The notes below the pieces were generated by a model, which ran no database searches, was not told the DNA's origin, and was given only the letters and a program-made list of their open reading frames with translations. Both the position numbers and the translations under genes were made by a program. A DNA stretch of 64,000 nucleotides, from the NCBI GenBank assembly GCA_003021175.1, contig PXQV01000017.1, forward strand, positions 62,001 to 126,000. The letters run 5' to 3'. The stretch is from Halobacteriales archaeon QH_7_66_36 (GTDB taxonomy: Archaea > Halobacteriota > Halobacteria > Halobacteriales > Haloarculaceae). Positions 43,962 to 53,266 of the stretch are shown piece by piece (position 1 is the first letter of the stretch; each line of letters begins with the position of its first letter).

Positions 43962-44629
43962 GTCGTCTCGCTCCAGCCGTTCTCCTTGGCGCGCTCGTAG
44001 GCCGCGTGCAGTCGGTCGTACAGCCGACGGCCGAGCGACGACTCGATGGCCGCGTCGGCGGTGGCGAAGAACTCGTCCAAGTCGTCGTAGGCGGCGAAGG
44101 ACTCCGGCGTCCCCGCCGCCGGGTCGTATCGGTCGGCCCGCTCGTAGGCCAGCGCCTGCACGAGCATCTCCACCTTGTCGAGGTCGTGGACCAGTCGGGC
44201 CTCGGGCGTCTCGCAGGCCTCGTACTCGCGGAACAGCGCCGACAGGTCGACATCGGAGTCGGGGAGCGCGTCGGCGTCGAGTGCCGCCGCGAACTCGGCC
44301 ATCGCCTCGGCCTCGCTGGCGTGCTGTTCGTCGTCGGGGGGCGTCTCCGCGTCCGGGTCGGCGCGGGTCGGCACGTCGCCCGTCTTCGCCTCCCCGAGGT
44401 CGTGGACGGTCGCCAGCGCGAGCGCGCGCTCGCGGTCGGCGGATTCGTCGAAGGCGTCCGCGTACAGCAGCGTCAGGAGGGTCACGCCCCACGAGTGGGC
44501 CGCGACCGACTCCGGGTCGGCGACGCCGCGCAGCACCCACCCGGTCCGGGCCTCGTCCTTCAGCGCGAGGGCTTCGACGAGGCCGTCGAACGGGTCGGTC
44601 GCCGCATCGTCTGCTTCGTCGTCAGTCAC
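43958..44629 (-). CDS. HD-domain hydrolase (YfbR/HDDC2-like)
   Basis: The 223-residue protein has HD-superfamily metal motifs: SVAAHSWGVTLLTLLYADAF with the first His, HDLGEAKTGDVPTR as the HD pair, and LVHDLDKVEMLVQAL with the last Asp. The fold matches YfbR/HDDC2-type 5'-deoxyribonucleotidases. It overlaps the phosphoribosyltransferase gene by eight bases, which suggests nucleotide salvage, and the permease relic starts at its stop. Confidence 0.88.
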   Translation of the reverse strand: MTDDEADDAATDPFDGLVEALALKDEARTGWVLRGVADPESVAAHSWGVTLLTLLYADAFDESADRERALALATVHDLGEAKTGDVPTRADPDAETPPDDEQHASEAEAMAEFAAALDADALPDSDVDLSALFREYEACETPEARLVHDLDKVEMLVQALAYERADRYDPAAGTPESFAAYDDLDEFFATADAAIESSLGRRLYDRLHAAYERAKENGWSETT

Positions 44630-45326
44630 CGTCGTCCGGGGAGAGCGTCCAGCCGTTCGCCGTCGCCCTGACGATGTCTCGCCGCTCCATCTCCGTGAGC
44701 ACCTCGTCGAGACGGCCGGGTTGGGCGATTTCCATCTCGATGCGGTCGATGCCGTGGTGGGTCGCGAGCGCCTGCCGGATCGCCTCCTCGTCGAACGCCG
44801 TCTCGTCGGCCCGGTCCATCGCCCCCTCCACGAGGTCGATCATGTCCTCGATGAAGTTCCACGGGTAGACGACCCACGTCCACTCGTCGAGCTTCTCGCC
44901 GACGAAGTCCGGGTCGAACTCGCTCGTGTCGAGCAGCTGGAGCGTCCCCGTCCGCACCTCGTTCGCGTCGCGGCTGGTGACGTACTCGTGGGCGCGGCTG
45001 ATCGACCCACCGGTGTCCGCGATATCGTCGACGATCAGCACGTCCTTCCCCTCGACGCTCCCCTCCGGCATCGGATAGCGGACGGTCGGGTCGCCCGTCT
45101 TCTCCGCGGCTCCGACGTAGTGTTCCATCTTCAGGCTCGTCAGGTCGTCTAATCCGAGGAAGTCACAGAGACAGCGCCCGGCGAACCAGCCGCCGCGCGC
45201 CAGCGCCACCACCACGTCCGGCTCGAAGTCGGCCGCCTTCACCTGCTCGGACACCGCACGACACAGATCGTAGATGTACTCCCAGTTCGTCACCGTACAG
45301 TCGAAGTCGCCGGGAAGGTCGCTCAT
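44622..45326 (-). CDS. Purine-type phosphoribosyltransferase
   Basis: The 234-residue protein has the PRPP-binding loop KDVLIVDDIADTGGSISRAH (with DVLIVDDIADTG) and substrate region DVVVALARGGWFAGRCLCDF. The long C-terminal part (WNFIEDMIDLVEGAMDRADE onward) is a helical extension typical of archaeal HGPRT-like enzymes, ending in a winged-helix-like segment. It converts a purine base with PRPP to the nucleotide. It is upstream of and coupled to the HD gene. Confidence 0.9.
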   Translation of the reverse strand: MSDLPGDFDCTVTNWEYIYDLCRAVSEQVKAADFEPDVVVALARGGWFAGRCLCDFLGLDDLTSLKMEHYVGAAEKTGDPTVRYPMPEGSVEGKDVLIVDDIADTGGSISRAHEYVTSRDANEVRTGTLQLLDTSEFDPDFVGEKLDEWTWVVYPWNFIEDMIDLVEGAMDRADETAFDEEAIRQALATHHGIDRIEMEIAQPGRLDEVLTEMERRDIVRATANGWTLSPDDGD

Positions 45327-45388
45327 GCCCGGTCGTCCGTTCCGGTCCCTGTTAAAGGGTGTCAGTTCCGGTCCCGGCCGACGACGGC

Positions 45389-47107
45389 CTACTCGTTGAG
45401 CTCCGCGACGGCCGTCGGCTGCGCTCGTCTCTCTTCGGGCGTCGGGAGGCGGACGACGACGGCCGCGCCGCAGTCCGGATCGATGAGTAGCTCCCCGCCG
45501 GTGTCGGTGACCATCATGTTGACGAGTCGGAGGCCGAGCCCCTGCCCGTGGGAGAGTTGGGTCTCGGTGCCGGTTCGGAGAACCTCCTTTTCAATCTCCG
45601 GAAGCCCGTCCCCCTCGTCGATCACCTCGATGGCGATCTCGTCCCCGGAGCGGCGCGACCTGAAGATCACCTCGGAGCCGGCGTACTCCAGCGCGTTCTC
45701 TCCGAGTTCGTGTAGCACCGCTTCAAGATGCGTCGTCGCCAGCACGGTCGGCTCGTCTGGCATCTCGACCCTGACGGCGGCGTCGGGGTACTCCTCGCGG
45801 AGCGTCGCGGCGACCGAGGCCGCAATGTCGGCGACATCGACCGGTCGTGGCGTCGTTTCCTCCGAGATGACCTCTTCGAGTTCGCGGGCTTTCTTGCCGA
45901 GTTCGACGAGACCGTCGGCCGATCTAACGACGCGTTCGGCGATGTCCGACCTCTCACCGTCCAGCCGTTCCGACAGCCGGCGGGCGTTCCCCCGGACCAC
46001 CGTCAGGTCGTTGCGAAGGTTGTGTCTGAGCACGCGGTTCACGACGGAGAAGGCTCGCTCGCGGCGCTTTCGCCCGGTTACGTCCATCTGGAAGCCGACG
46101 AAGTGTGTCACCGTCCCCGTGTCGTCGGGAACCGGCGCGACGGTCACCTCGTTCCAGAACGGCGTGCCGTCCGCGCGGTAGTTCAACAGCTCGACCGTCG
46201 TCGGCTCACGCTCCTCGATGGCGCGGCGCAGCTCCGCGACCCGTTCCGGATCCGTCTCGGGACCCTGCAGGAACCGGCAGTTGCGCCCGAGCACGTCCGC
46301 GCGGTCGTAGCCCGTCTGATCGAGAAACGCGTCGTTGACGTACTCGAGCGGACGGTCACCGTCCGCCTCGGCGATAGTGATACCGACGCTCGCCTCCGCG
46401 AGCGCACGGTTCTTGACGCGCAGCTCCTCGGTGCGCTCCTCGCGTTCGGTGATGTCGCGCACCGTTCCGAGCACGCGCTGCTCGCCGTCGATCATCGCGG
46501 GTTTGAGGCTCACCTCGACCCAGCGGCGCGTACCATCCGGTCGGACGATGCGCCAGTCGAACGTCGTTCCGTCCGTTTCGATGGCCTCGTCGATCTTCGC
46601 CTCGGCGGTGGCCTGATCGTACCCTTCGTCGGTGGCGGAGAAGCCACCGACACCCAGCTCTCCCAGCTCCTCGGTAGCGTAGCCGTAGACCTCTTGGGCG
46701 CGCGGGTTCGCGTCCAGTATCTCGCCGGTGTCGGCGTCGTGGAGGACAATGGGTTCGTTGACCCGCTCGAATATCTCCCGGTAGCTCTGCTGGTTCTTCT
46801 CGCGGCGGCGCTGCTCGGCGACTCGACGCCAGTCGTACCACGTAACGAGACACCCGATGGAAAGTATGGCCGCGACGGTCGTCAACCCGTCGAAGAACGG
46901 CTCCGAGCCGCCAACCAGCGGCGGGACCACTTCGGTCCACACGAGTTCGATGAGAGCGACCACGGCGAACAGCGCGAGCCCTCCCTGCACCACCGAAGTG
47001 AGGTACGCCGCCGGAGCGACGAGCGCCACCGCCGTCGTCGCGACGACGAGTCCACCGCCGAGCAGACACAGAACTCTCGACAGAACGGGAGGTTGCGGAA
47101 GACGCAT
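45389..47107 (-). CDS. Histidine kinase with a LOV photosensor domain
   Basis: The 572-residue kinase starts at ATG 47107; the frame is open to 47236 but that overlaps the divergent gene. Three transmembrane helices fill 10-90, PAS1 lies at about 110-220, and PAS2 at about 240-345 is a LOV domain: GRNCRFLQ at 274-281 with photo-adduct Cys277, flavin-binding Asn309 and Asn319 (LLNYRADGTPFWNE) and Gln340 (HFVGFQMDVTG). The His box RHNLRNDL (His362) and HATPase motifs HELGENALEYA, DEGDGLPE and GQGLGLRLV follow. It should sense blue light through FMN. No response regulator is adjacent. Confidence 0.92.
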   Translation of the reverse strand: MRLPQPPVLSRVLCLLGGGLVVATTAVALVAPAAYLTSVVQGGLALFAVVALIELVWTEVVPPLVGGSEPFFDGLTTVAAILSIGCLVTWYDWRRVAEQRRREKNQQSYREIFERVNEPIVLHDADTGEILDANPRAQEVYGYATEELGELGVGGFSATDEGYDQATAEAKIDEAIETDGTTFDWRIVRPDGTRRWVEVSLKPAMIDGEQRVLGTVRDITEREERTEELRVKNRALAEASVGITIAEADGDRPLEYVNDAFLDQTGYDRADVLGRNCRFLQGPETDPERVAELRRAIEEREPTTVELLNYRADGTPFWNEVTVAPVPDDTGTVTHFVGFQMDVTGRKRRERAFSVVNRVLRHNLRNDLTVVRGNARRLSERLDGERSDIAERVVRSADGLVELGKKARELEEVISEETTPRPVDVADIAASVAATLREEYPDAAVRVEMPDEPTVLATTHLEAVLHELGENALEYAGSEVIFRSRRSGDEIAIEVIDEGDGLPEIEKEVLRTGTETQLSHGQGLGLRLVNMMVTDTGGELLIDPDCGAAVVVRLPTPEERRAQPTAVAELNE

Positions 47108-47228
47108 TGGTTTAATAACGGATTCGTAACTTAAAATCCGTCTGGCCGAATCGAACACTGTCGTACGTCCACTTTTCTCCGTGTCATCGCCCACGACTGT
47201 TTTGTGGCCGCGACCCGTCAGGACGGGC

Positions 47229-47696
47229 ATGGACATCGACGCGCTGGATCACGAGCGGTACATGGAGCGTGCGCTGACGCTGGCTCGCGAGGCGGGCGAC
47301 CGGGGCGACGAACCGTTCGGCTCCCTGCTCGTTCACGACGGCGAGGTCATCATGGAAGAACAGAACGGCGTCAACACGGCAGACGACATCCGGCGGCATC
47401 CGGAGTTGACGCTCGCCCGGCGGGCGGCGAGCGAACTCGACGCCGACACCCGCCGCGAGACGGTGATGTACACGAGCACGGAGCCGTGTGCGATGTGTTC
47501 CGGCGGCATCTACATCGCCTCACTCGGCGGGATCGTCTACTCGGTGTCGGCCGCGACGGCCGCCGACCTCACGGGCGGGGGAGCGGTCGTTCCGTCGGCA
47601 GAGATCCTCGGCCGTGGCGACCGAGAGGTTCCAGTCCACGGGCCGGTGCTGGAGACCGCAGGGAAGGACGTCCATCGCGAGTGCTGGCCGTACTGA
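47229..47696 (+). CDS. Nucleoside/nucleobase deaminase
   Basis: This is a 155-residue zinc deaminase of the cytidine-deaminase-like fold. Zinc ligands are His57 in HPE (57-59), and Cys87 and Cys90 in PCAMC (86-90), with catalytic Glu59. The usual motif is HAE; HPE is a common variant of guanine or mixed-specificity deaminases. The ATG at 47229 gives MDIDALDHERYMERAL. It diverges from the LOV kinase; the specificity is not clear. Confidence 0.88.
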   Translation: MDIDALDHERYMERALTLAREAGDRGDEPFGSLLVHDGEVIMEEQNGVNTADDIRRHPELTLARRAASELDADTRRETVMYTSTEPCAMCSGGIYIASLGGIVYSVSAATAADLTGGGAVVPSAEILGRGDREVPVHGPVLETAGKDVHRECWPY

Positions 47697-47750
47697 GTCG
47701 ACAGCCACCGCCGGCGACACCCTTTCGGCCCCCGTCGTCGTGACATCGGC

Positions 47751-48659
47751 ATGGACGAACGCCGCGCGCTGTTGGTGGACGCCTTCGCCGACGAACCGCT
47801 CGCTGGCAACGCCGCCGGGGTCGTGCCCGACGCCGTGGGCCTCTCAGATGGGCAGATGCAGGCGGTCGCCCGGGAGCTGAACGCCTCCGAGACGGCGTTT
47901 CTCCGGCAGAGCGAGACGGCCGACCGGCGGATCCGCTACTTTACCCCCACGCAGGAGGTGGACCTGTGCGGCCACGCGACGATAGCCAGCCACGCGCTGC
48001 TCGCCGCCGAGGAACTTGCCGACGGGACGTACACGCTGGAGACGAACGCAGGCACGCTCGACATCGAACTCGACGGCGAGGCGGTGTGGATGACGCAGAA
48101 CCCGCCTGAGATACGCGAGGTCGACCCCGGCTACGATGCGGTCGCCGACGCACTCGGCGTCCGCGAGTCGGCGCTGACGGGACTGCGCGACGACCTGCCG
48201 CTGGCGCGGGCGTCGACGGGCCTGCCGTTCCTAATGGTGCCAGCGGAGTATCTCTCGGACCTGAGCAAGATGGATCCCGACATGGAGGCCATCGAAGCGC
48301 TCGCCGACGACCACGACTGCACGGGGGTGTACGTCTTCACGTTCGACACGCTGGCGAGCGAGTCGACGCTCCACGCGCGGATGTTCGCGCCCGGCGCGGG
48401 CGTACCCGAGGACCCGGTGACGGGAACCGCCTCGGGCGCCTGCGGGGCGTATCTCGACCGGTTCGGCGCGCTCGACCCCACGCCGCCGGAGATGATATTC
48501 GAACAGGGCCACTTCCTCGACCGCGACGGTCGCGTCCGCGTCGAGGCGAGCGACGCGACGACGCGCGGTGCGGTGCGCGTCGGTGGTACGGCGACGGTCG
48601 CGCTAGACGGCGAACTCCGCGTGCCCGAACCCGACGACGACGGGATCATCCAAGCCTGA
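47751..48659 (+). CDS. PhzF-family isomerase
   Basis: The 302-residue protein has a diaminopimelate-epimerase-like double fold. Catalytic Glu47 is in ELNASETAFL, the loop DLCGHATIASHALL is at about 72-85, and DPVTGTASGACGAYL in the C-terminal half is conserved. PhzF proteins isomerise amino-acid or chorismate-derived substrates; here the substrate is unknown. It follows the deaminase after 54 bases and may be co-transcribed. Confidence 0.93.
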   Translation: MDERRALLVDAFADEPLAGNAAGVVPDAVGLSDGQMQAVARELNASETAFLRQSETADRRIRYFTPTQEVDLCGHATIASHALLAAEELADGTYTLETNAGTLDIELDGEAVWMTQNPPEIREVDPGYDAVADALGVRESALTGLRDDLPLARASTGLPFLMVPAEYLSDLSKMDPDMEAIEALADDHDCTGVYVFTFDTLASESTLHARMFAPGAGVPEDPVTGTASGACGAYLDRFGALDPTPPEMIFEQGHFLDRDGRVRVEASDATTRGAVRVGGTATVALDGELRVPEPDDDGIIQA

Positions 48660-49067
48660 CTGCGTCACTACGGGTAGGGTTCACTCTCGGCCGCCTGTCC
48701 CCGCGTCCCGACTCCGATTCGGTGCTATCTCTCGCCGGTGAAGTCCTGCAATCGACTGGCGTCGTCTGTGAGGTCTCGCCGGTCGCCCGAGGACGGCACA
48801 CCGCGGGGCACTGTTGCGCCCTGACCGAAACCGGTGGTGGCACCGACAGGAAAGGGAGGGAGTGACCCGATCCCTCCCGAAACGGACGGATATTTTCACA
48901 CACAGCAGGAAAATTATAAGTGAGTGCGCTCGTTATTGTCAGCGACAGGCCGAAGCGAAAGGCCACGTGTACCCCCCAACACACCCCCCACGTAGATCAG
49001 AAACTGGGCACAGCGCCCAGTCGGTCGACACAGCATGCTAACCAACCCCCCAACTCGACCGCAGAGA
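48660..49067. promoter_or_regulatory. Gap and long 5' leader of the TFB gene
   Basis: No gene is visible. TTATAA at 48914-48919 in an AT-rich spot (GGAAAATTATAAG) is a strong TATA element, about 150 bases before the chosen start, so the mRNA would have a long leader. The leader contains C-rich runs (CCCCCCAACACACCCCCC, about 48971-48990) and a GGGC/GCCC hairpin (GGGCACAGCGCCC, about 49008-49020). Long leaders are common for TFB genes, suggesting post-transcriptional control. Confidence 0.5.
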
Positions 49068-50012
49068 ATGACCAGAATTTCACGGCGACAGGAACAGTCG
49101 AAGCCACAGAGTACCGACATAGAGGAAAACGTCGATCCGGACAACCTCGTTCGCACGGCGAACGGCGAGCTGATGGACGAGGAGACCGGCCTCATCGTCG
49201 AAGAGGCGCAGATCGACCGCGGGCCGGAGTGGCGCGCGTTCAGCCACCAAGAACAGCAGGAGAAGTCCCGCGTCGGCGCGCCCACCACGCGCACGATGCA
49301 CGACAAGGGACTGACGACGAACATCGACTGGCAGGACAAGGACGCCTCCGGCCGAGCCATCTCACAGGAGAAGCGGAGTCGGATGAAGCGGCTCCGCACG
49401 TGGCAGGAGCGCATCCGCACCCAAGAGAACGGCGAGCGGAACCTCCAGTTCGCGCTGAGCGAGATCGACCGCATGGCGAGCGCGCTCGGCGTCCCCCGCT
49501 CCGTGCGGGAAGTCGCGTCCGTCGTCTACCGACAGGCGCTGGACCGTGACCTCATCCGCGGCCGCTCCATCGAAGGCGTCGCGACCGCCGCGCTGCACGC
49601 GGCCTGCCGACAGGAGCACGTGCCGCGAAGCCTCGACGACATCGCGGCCGTCTCGCGGGTGACCCGTCGAGAGATCGGGCGGACCTACCGCTACATCTCA
49701 CAGGAACTCGACCTCGAACTGGAGCCGGTCGACCCGAAGCAGTACATCCCGCAGATCGCCAGTGAACTGAGCGTGAACGACGAGATCCAACACGAAGCGG
49801 CGGAGATCGTCGACCGAACCACGGACCTCGGGCTCCACTCCGGCAAGTCGCCGTCCGGCTACGCGGCCGCGGCCATCTACGCCGCCTCCCGGATCGTCGG
49901 CCCGAAGCTCACCCAGCGCGCGGTGGCGAAGGTGGCCGACGTGACCGTCGTCACCATCCGCAACCGGTATCAGGAGCAGATGGAGGCGCTCGACGCCGAA
50001 ATCGCGTACTGA
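49068..50012 (+). CDS. tfb: Transcription initiation factor IIB (TFB) lacking zinc-ribbon cysteines
   Basis: The 314-residue TFB recruits RNA polymerase to TBP-bound promoters. The B-finger/linker ENQIDRGPEWRAF equivalent is EEAQIDRGPEWRAFSHQEQQ (45-64), then GAPTTRTMHDKGL, and two cyclin folds (SVREVASVVYRQALDRDLIR and GKSPSGYAAAAIYAASRIVG). The N-terminal zinc ribbon, normally CPxCG...CxxCG, is replaced by NVDPDNLVRTANGELMDEET with no cysteine at all. The start may be 49035 instead (11 more residues), which would not restore the ribbon. Confidence 0.93.
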   Translation: MTRISRRQEQSKPQSTDIEENVDPDNLVRTANGELMDEETGLIVEEAQIDRGPEWRAFSHQEQQEKSRVGAPTTRTMHDKGLTTNIDWQDKDASGRAISQEKRSRMKRLRTWQERIRTQENGERNLQFALSEIDRMASALGVPRSVREVASVVYRQALDRDLIRGRSIEGVATAALHAACRQEHVPRSLDDIAAVSRVTRREIGRTYRYISQELDLELEPVDPKQYIPQIASELSVNDEIQHEAAEIVDRTTDLGLHSGKSPSGYAAAAIYAASRIVGPKLTQRAVAKVADVTVVTIRNRYQEQMEALDAEIAY

Positions 50013-50278
50013 TCCCGTACCCGACGATCTTTCGTTGTGCGACGAGCGCGAACGGATAGTCAAGACTCCGTGATTATTCCCGACGGCGTCCCCTCGAGTT
50101 TGAGTACCAGATCGCGTCATCGGAGTACGTCCGCTCGACGAGTCAGGCGCGAGCGCCGTCCGAGTCGGAGCCTGCCGACACGTTCGACCGTTCCCGAGCC
50201 ACACCGAAATGGGTGCTGTCTGCGCCGTCCCCGGTGAACTGGCTCGCTCGGCGGATGAGTTGCCGCGTCGAGTGGAAG

Positions 50279-50827
50279 TCAATCAGTCGAGGCCGTTTCG
50301 AGGGTTCCGCGCTCGCTTAATTCGATGAGCGCGCGATTCACCAACTCGCGGAGAACGAACTCCTCGTAGTGTTGTGTCTCACAGTACTCGCAGGGCTGCA
50401 TCTCGCGGGCGACCGCCTCGATTGCCTCGCCGTGTTCGGCGGATAACGTCTCGACGAGCGACGCCATCTCCTCGGTCGCGGTCGCCTGTGTCTCCGCGAG
50501 TTGTTCGTCGGCGTCGGCGGGCAGGTCGTACGAGAAGACGCGGGTGTTCGACCGGTAGTGTTTGCGTGTTCCGCCGCCAGCCTCTTCGAGTCGGGCGATC
50601 TCGACCATGCCGGCGTCGTTCAGGACGTTCACGTGATGACGGACGGTCGTCACAGCCCTCCCCTCGCCGCGTCGCGTCAACTCCTCGTGAATTGCCTCAA
50701 CTGGCATCGCCTCCTCGGCGAGCATATCCAGGATCTTCGCCCGTACGTCGCTGTCCAGCACCTTCGCCCGCTCCGGGTCGGTCGTGACCACCTCGCGGAT
50801 CGGCACGTCAGATTCGAGCAGCGTCAT
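50279..50827 (-). CDS. ArsR-type winged-helix regulator, metal-linked
   Basis: The 182-residue protein has a winged helix at about 20-95 (DVRAKILDMLAEEAMPVEAI, TTVRHHVNVLNDAGMVEIAR), a helical dimer region, and a cysteine knuckle CEYC at 146-149 followed by TQHYEEF that could sense metal. It is divergent from the P1B metal ATPase with palindromes between them, so it probably represses or activates that gene. The ATG at 50827 is used; the longer frame to 50971 would cover the shared promoter. Confidence 0.88.
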   Translation of the reverse strand: MTLLESDVPIREVVTTDPERAKVLDSDVRAKILDMLAEEAMPVEAIHEELTRRGEGRAVTTVRHHVNVLNDAGMVEIARLEEAGGGTRKHYRSNTRVFSYDLPADADEQLAETQATATEEMASLVETLSAEHGEAIEAVAREMQPCEYCETQHYEEFVLRELVNRALIELSERGTLETASTD

Positions 50828-50885
50828 GTTCCTGCGACGTTTACAGCCACAACGAGGGTAAGAGTAACGCCACGTATCTGATGTT

Positions 50886-50925
50886 GGTATGACACGCCTG
50901 ATACCACTATTACGTACGTCGTAAT
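50886..50925. promoter_or_regulatory. Operator-like palindromes between regulator and metal ATPase
   Basis: Two inverted repeats lie in the 131-base divergent gap: GGTAT (50886-50890) with ATACC (50901-50905), and ATTACG (50909-50914) with CGTAAT (50920-50925). They sit 33-73 bases before the ATPase start and are the natural binding sites for the adjacent ArsR-type regulator. TATA elements overlap them. Confidence 0.55.
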
Positions 50926-50958
50926 GGTTATTGTGCCGGCGTAGCAAGCTGGACTGGG

Positions 50959-53217
50959 ATGGCGACGACACAGGAGCAGTTCAACGTCGGCGGGATGGCC
51001 TGTTCGTTCTGCGCCGAGAGCATCGAGAAGGCCTACGCCCGCACCGACGGCGTCGAGGACGTGGACGTGAGCCTCGCCCACGAGGAGGTGCTCGTCCGGT
51101 ACGACGACGGCCAGTTGAGCGGGGTCGAGCTGAAGGACACGCTCCGTGACCTCGGCTACACAATCCGCGACCCGGACAAACAGAAGCGGTTCGAAGAGCA
51201 GCGCGCGGAGCTGGCCGACGGGAAGCGCCGCCTCCTGCTGGCCGGTGGGGCGTCCGTCGTCACCGCCGCACTCATGCTGTGGATGATATTCGTCCGCGGG
51301 TCGTTCGAGTCGCAGGCATTGTGGATGGATCTGCTCACGCTCGCGCTGGCCCTCGGGACGATGTTCGGCCCCGGTCGCTACATCGGCGAGAAGGCTCACC
51401 AGAGCCTCCGGCGAGGTATCTTCAACCAACACGTCCTGCTGGAGGCAGGCGCGTTCGCTGGCCTCGCGGGTGGCGGTCTGGGCCTGTTCGTCTTCCCCGA
51501 CTTTCCGACGGTCCACTTCTTCGCCGTCAGCGTGTTCATCACCACGTATCACGTCCTCTCGGAGTACACCAGTCTCGTCGTTCGCACGCGCGCCGCCCGA
51601 GCGGTGCAGAATCTCCTCAACCTGCGGCCCGACACCGCACGCCGCGTCACCGACGACGACGTGGAAGAGGTGCCCGTCGGCGACCTCGCGGTCGGCGACC
51701 GCGTCCGAATCAGGCCCGGCGAGAGCGTCCCGGTCGACGGAACGGTCGTCGACGGCGAATCGACCGTCGACGAGTCGGTCGCCACCGGCGAATCGATCCC
51801 GAAAGAGAAAGCCGAGGGCGATGCCGTTATCGGTGGTAGCGTCAACGAAACCGGCACGCTCCTCGTGGAAGTGACCGCGACCGGCGAGGACGCGTTCCTG
51901 AATCGGGTCGCTCGTGAGATCGAAGAAGCCCGCGCAGCGAAGCCCGGGATCGTCAAACTGGCCGACCGCATTCTCAGGTACTTCGTGCCGAGCGTCCTCG
52001 CGATTGCGGCGCTGTCCTTCGGCGTCTGGCTGGTCGCACCGCTCGCGTGGGGCGGCGATCCGGCTGTCCAGCGCGGCGCGTTCGCGGCTCTCGCGGTGCT
52101 CGTCCTCGGTTACCCGTGTGCGCTCGGGATGGCGACGCCCCTCGCCCTGATTCGCGGCGGCGGGAAGGCGGCGAACCGCGGCATCCTGATGCGCTCCGGC
52201 GACGCCTTCCAGATTTTCCCTGCCGTCGACCACGTCGTGCTCGACAAGACCGGCACCATCACCGTCGGCGAGCCAGCCGTCAGCGAAGTCGTCACGGTAG
52301 ACGCCGACGGGCGTGCGGTGTTGGCAACCGCCGCCAGCGCGGAGACCTTCTCGGAACACCCGCTCGCCGACGCCGTCGTCGACCACGCCGACGAGCAGGG
52401 CGTCGACTACACCGACCCCGACGCGTTCGACTCGGTGACCGGCAGGGGCGTCCGCGCGACCGTCGACGGGGCAGACGTGCTGGTCGGCAAACCCGACTGG
52501 CTCGCCGCCGAGGAGGTCGAACTGTCCGATGCGGACAGTGCAATCGAACGGCTCCAACAGCAGGGATTGACGGTTTCCGGCGTCGCCCGCGACGGGGATC
52601 TCGTCGGCCTGATCGGTATCGGCGACGACACCAAAGACGACGCCGCAGAGACCGTCGCGCGGATGCGCGAGGCCGGCATCACGCCCGTGATGATCACCGG
52701 CGACAACGAGCGAACCGGCCGTGCCGTCGCCGACGCGGTCGGTATCGAACGCGTACTGGCTGACGTGCTTCCGGACGAGAAGCGCGAAGAGATCAGCCGC
52801 CTGCAGGAGACGGGCCACCGCGTGGCGATGGTCGGTGACGGCATCAACGACGCGCCGGCGCTCACGCAGGCCGATGTCGGCATCGCCATCGGCGCAGGCA
52901 CGGATGTCGCCATCGAGTCGGCGGACGTCGTCCTGATGGGCGACCGGCTCGGCGGTGCGATGGACGCCCGCGAGATCGGTGAGGAGAGCTATCGAAAGAC
53001 GCGACAGAACCTCGCGGCGGCGTTCGCGTTCAACGGCGTCGGCGTCGTCGCGGCGACGACCGGCCTCGTCCATCCGGTGTTCGCGATGATCGCGATGGTG
53101 CTGTCCGTCTCGGCTGTGCTCGCGAACAGTTTCGCCGGGCAACTGCTGTCTGGTGAGGGCGTCAACACGGATTTCGCTGTCGAGAACGGCGAGAGCGAAT
53201 CAGCGGCCGCAAGTTGA
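50959..53217 (+). CDS. Heavy-metal P1B-type ATPase
   Basis: This is a 752-residue metal exporter. An N-terminal HMA domain carries GMACSFCAESIEKAY with CSFC at 15-18. Two helices precede the actuator TGES motif (VATGESIPKEK). The membrane metal site is YPC (385-387 in GYPCALGMATPLAL), the phosphorylated Asp429 is in DKTGTIT, the nucleotide-domain His-Pro is SEHPLA, and the hinge is GDGINDAP. Copper or silver is likely from the CxxC HMA, but the YPC site departs from CPC. It is paired with the divergent regulator. Confidence 0.93.
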   Translation: MATTQEQFNVGGMACSFCAESIEKAYARTDGVEDVDVSLAHEEVLVRYDDGQLSGVELKDTLRDLGYTIRDPDKQKRFEEQRAELADGKRRLLLAGGASVVTAALMLWMIFVRGSFESQALWMDLLTLALALGTMFGPGRYIGEKAHQSLRRGIFNQHVLLEAGAFAGLAGGGLGLFVFPDFPTVHFFAVSVFITTYHVLSEYTSLVVRTRAARAVQNLLNLRPDTARRVTDDDVEEVPVGDLAVGDRVRIRPGESVPVDGTVVDGESTVDESVATGESIPKEKAEGDAVIGGSVNETGTLLVEVTATGEDAFLNRVAREIEEARAAKPGIVKLADRILRYFVPSVLAIAALSFGVWLVAPLAWGGDPAVQRGAFAALAVLVLGYPCALGMATPLALIRGGGKAANRGILMRSGDAFQIFPAVDHVVLDKTGTITVGEPAVSEVVTVDADGRAVLATAASAETFSEHPLADAVVDHADEQGVDYTDPDAFDSVTGRGVRATVDGADVLVGKPDWLAAEEVELSDADSAIERLQQQGLTVSGVARDGDLVGLIGIGDDTKDDAAETVARMREAGITPVMITGDNERTGRAVADAVGIERVLADVLPDEKREEISRLQETGHRVAMVGDGINDAPALTQADVGIAIGAGTDVAIESADVVLMGDRLGGAMDAREIGEESYRKTRQNLAAAFAFNGVGVVAATTGLVHPVFAMIAMVLSVSAVLANSFAGQLLSGEGVNTDFAVENGESESAAAS

Positions 53218-53266
53218 TCGAACAGAAGGAGTCGAACTCGCCGGGATTTGTGTCCAGTTGCTCCCG

